This document shows positions 4,863 to 5,203 of a stretch of 5,203 nt of DNA, piece by piece; positions within the stretch are counted from its first letter, which is position 1; each line of letters starts with the position of its first letter. Origin of the DNA: an uncultured Actinomycetes bacterium (GTDB lineage Bacteria; Actinomycetota; Thermoleophilia; Gaiellales; F1-60-MAGs149); assembly GCA_903847495.1 (NCBI GenBank), contig CAINDT010000066.1, positions 1-5,203 on the forward strand, written 5' to 3'. The notes below the pieces were generated by a model. The model was not told where the DNA came from. It was given only the letters and a program-made list of their open reading frames with translations, and did no database searches. Both the position numbers and the translations under genes were made by a program.

Positions 4863-5203
4863 ATGGCCATCACTCCCGCAGAGATCCGGCACACCCCGCT
4901 TCGTCGCGGGCTGTTCGGCTACAAGCGTCCCGACGTCGACGACATGCTCGATGAGGTTGTCGATGCGTACCAGGAGCTCTGGCAGGAGCGCGTCGACCTG
5001 CGCGACCAGATCGAGGAGATGCAGGCCGAGGTCAAGCGCGTCCGTGAGATGGAGGACCTCCTCCGCCGCACGCTCGTCAGCGCCGAGAAGAACGCCGCGG
5101 ATCAGAAGGAGGCCGCCCGCAAGGAGGCCGCCCAGATCATCCGCGAAGCGGAGCAGGAGGCGCGCGAGATCATGGGCGAGGCGCATCATCAGCGCGCGGC
5201 CGT
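4863..5203 (+). CDS. divIVA: DivIVA-family coiled-coil protein (3' end outside window)
   Basis: The first 113 residues are visible; the frame is open at the window edge. DivIVA-family proteins sense curved membrane at poles and septa and recruit division or polar-growth machinery; in actinobacteria (Wag31) they direct cell-wall synthesis. The N-terminal membrane-binding domain is recognisable: ITPAEIRHTPLRRGLFGYKR (residues 3-22), with exposed basic residues and the L-F pair, then VDDMLDEVVDAYQEL (25-39), matching the family VD-x-FLD-x-V pattern. From about residue 32 onward the sequence is a continuous charged coiled coil. It includes an Ala/Glu/Lys-rich stretch with A-x-x-I-I-R-E-A-E-x-E-A (about 92-103) typical of the family. 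The ATG at 4863 is chosen because the conserved TPAEI motif begins at residue 4. No Shine-Dalgarno site precedes it. Close DivIVA-domain paralogues such as SepIVA cannot be excluded without the C-terminus. Confidence 0.9.
   Translation, partial: MAITPAEIRHTPLRRGLFGYKRPDVDDMLDEVVDAYQELWQERVDLRDQIEEMQAEVKRVREMEDLLRRTLVSAEKNAADQKEAARKEAAQIIREAEQEAREIMGEAHHQRAA

Noticed and set aside
4767..5189. Minus-strand open frame (140 codons) opposite divIVA
   Set aside because: Its Leu/Asp/Ala-rich sequence is what the reverse complement of a Glu/Lys/Ala coiled coil produces. The plus-strand frame has the real DivIVA N-terminal motif.

Overview
The window is high-GC bacterial DNA, most likely from an actinobacterium. 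The proC-yggT-divIVA neighbourhood, the high-GC codon use and the lack of Shine-Dalgarno sites at operon-leading genes all fit. The secreted RCC1-plus-Ig-like protein resembles proteins common in Thermoleophilia (Solirubrobacter, Conexibacter, Patulibacter type), but that class assignment is inference only.

Layout, left to right. (1) Positions 1-936 (+) hold the C-terminal part of an RCC1-repeat beta-propeller protein that ends in an Ig-like domain. (2) Positions 938-1351 (-) hold a GFA-family zinc protein, convergent with the first gene and separated from it by one base. (3) A 32-bp divergent gap carries two back-to-back -10 elements, each exactly 6 nt from an ATG, so both genes look leaderless. 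(4) Positions 1384-2184 (+) hold proC (pyrroline-5-carboxylate reductase). Its stop overlaps the start of a YggT-family membrane protein (2184-2462), forming a small operon that ends in a hairpin. (5) Positions 2523-4697 (-) hold the most unusual gene. It encodes a secreted 724-residue protein made of a signal peptide, seven exactly 40-residue NHL-like propeller repeats and a SUMF1/FGE-sulfatase-type domain without the catalytic cysteines. (6) A 165-bp divergent gap contains a third leaderless-type promoter and a dyad. (7) From 4863 (+) to the window edge lies the N-terminal part of a DivIVA-like coiled-coil cell-pole/division protein.

The housekeeping backbone is proC-yggT-divIVA, part of the region often found downstream of ftsZ/sepF in Gram-positive bacteria. 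ProC makes proline; YggT and DivIVA belong to the envelope and division apparatus. Accessory genes interrupt or flank this backbone: the propeller-SUMF1 gene lies on the opposite strand between yggT and divIVA, and the RCC1 and GFA genes lie just upstream of proC. The two large accessory proteins are both modular propellers. The propeller-SUMF1 protein has a signal peptide. The RCC1 protein has paired cysteines that suggest export, although its N-terminus is outside the window. No mobile-element genes, tRNAs, rRNAs or CRISPR arrays are visible.
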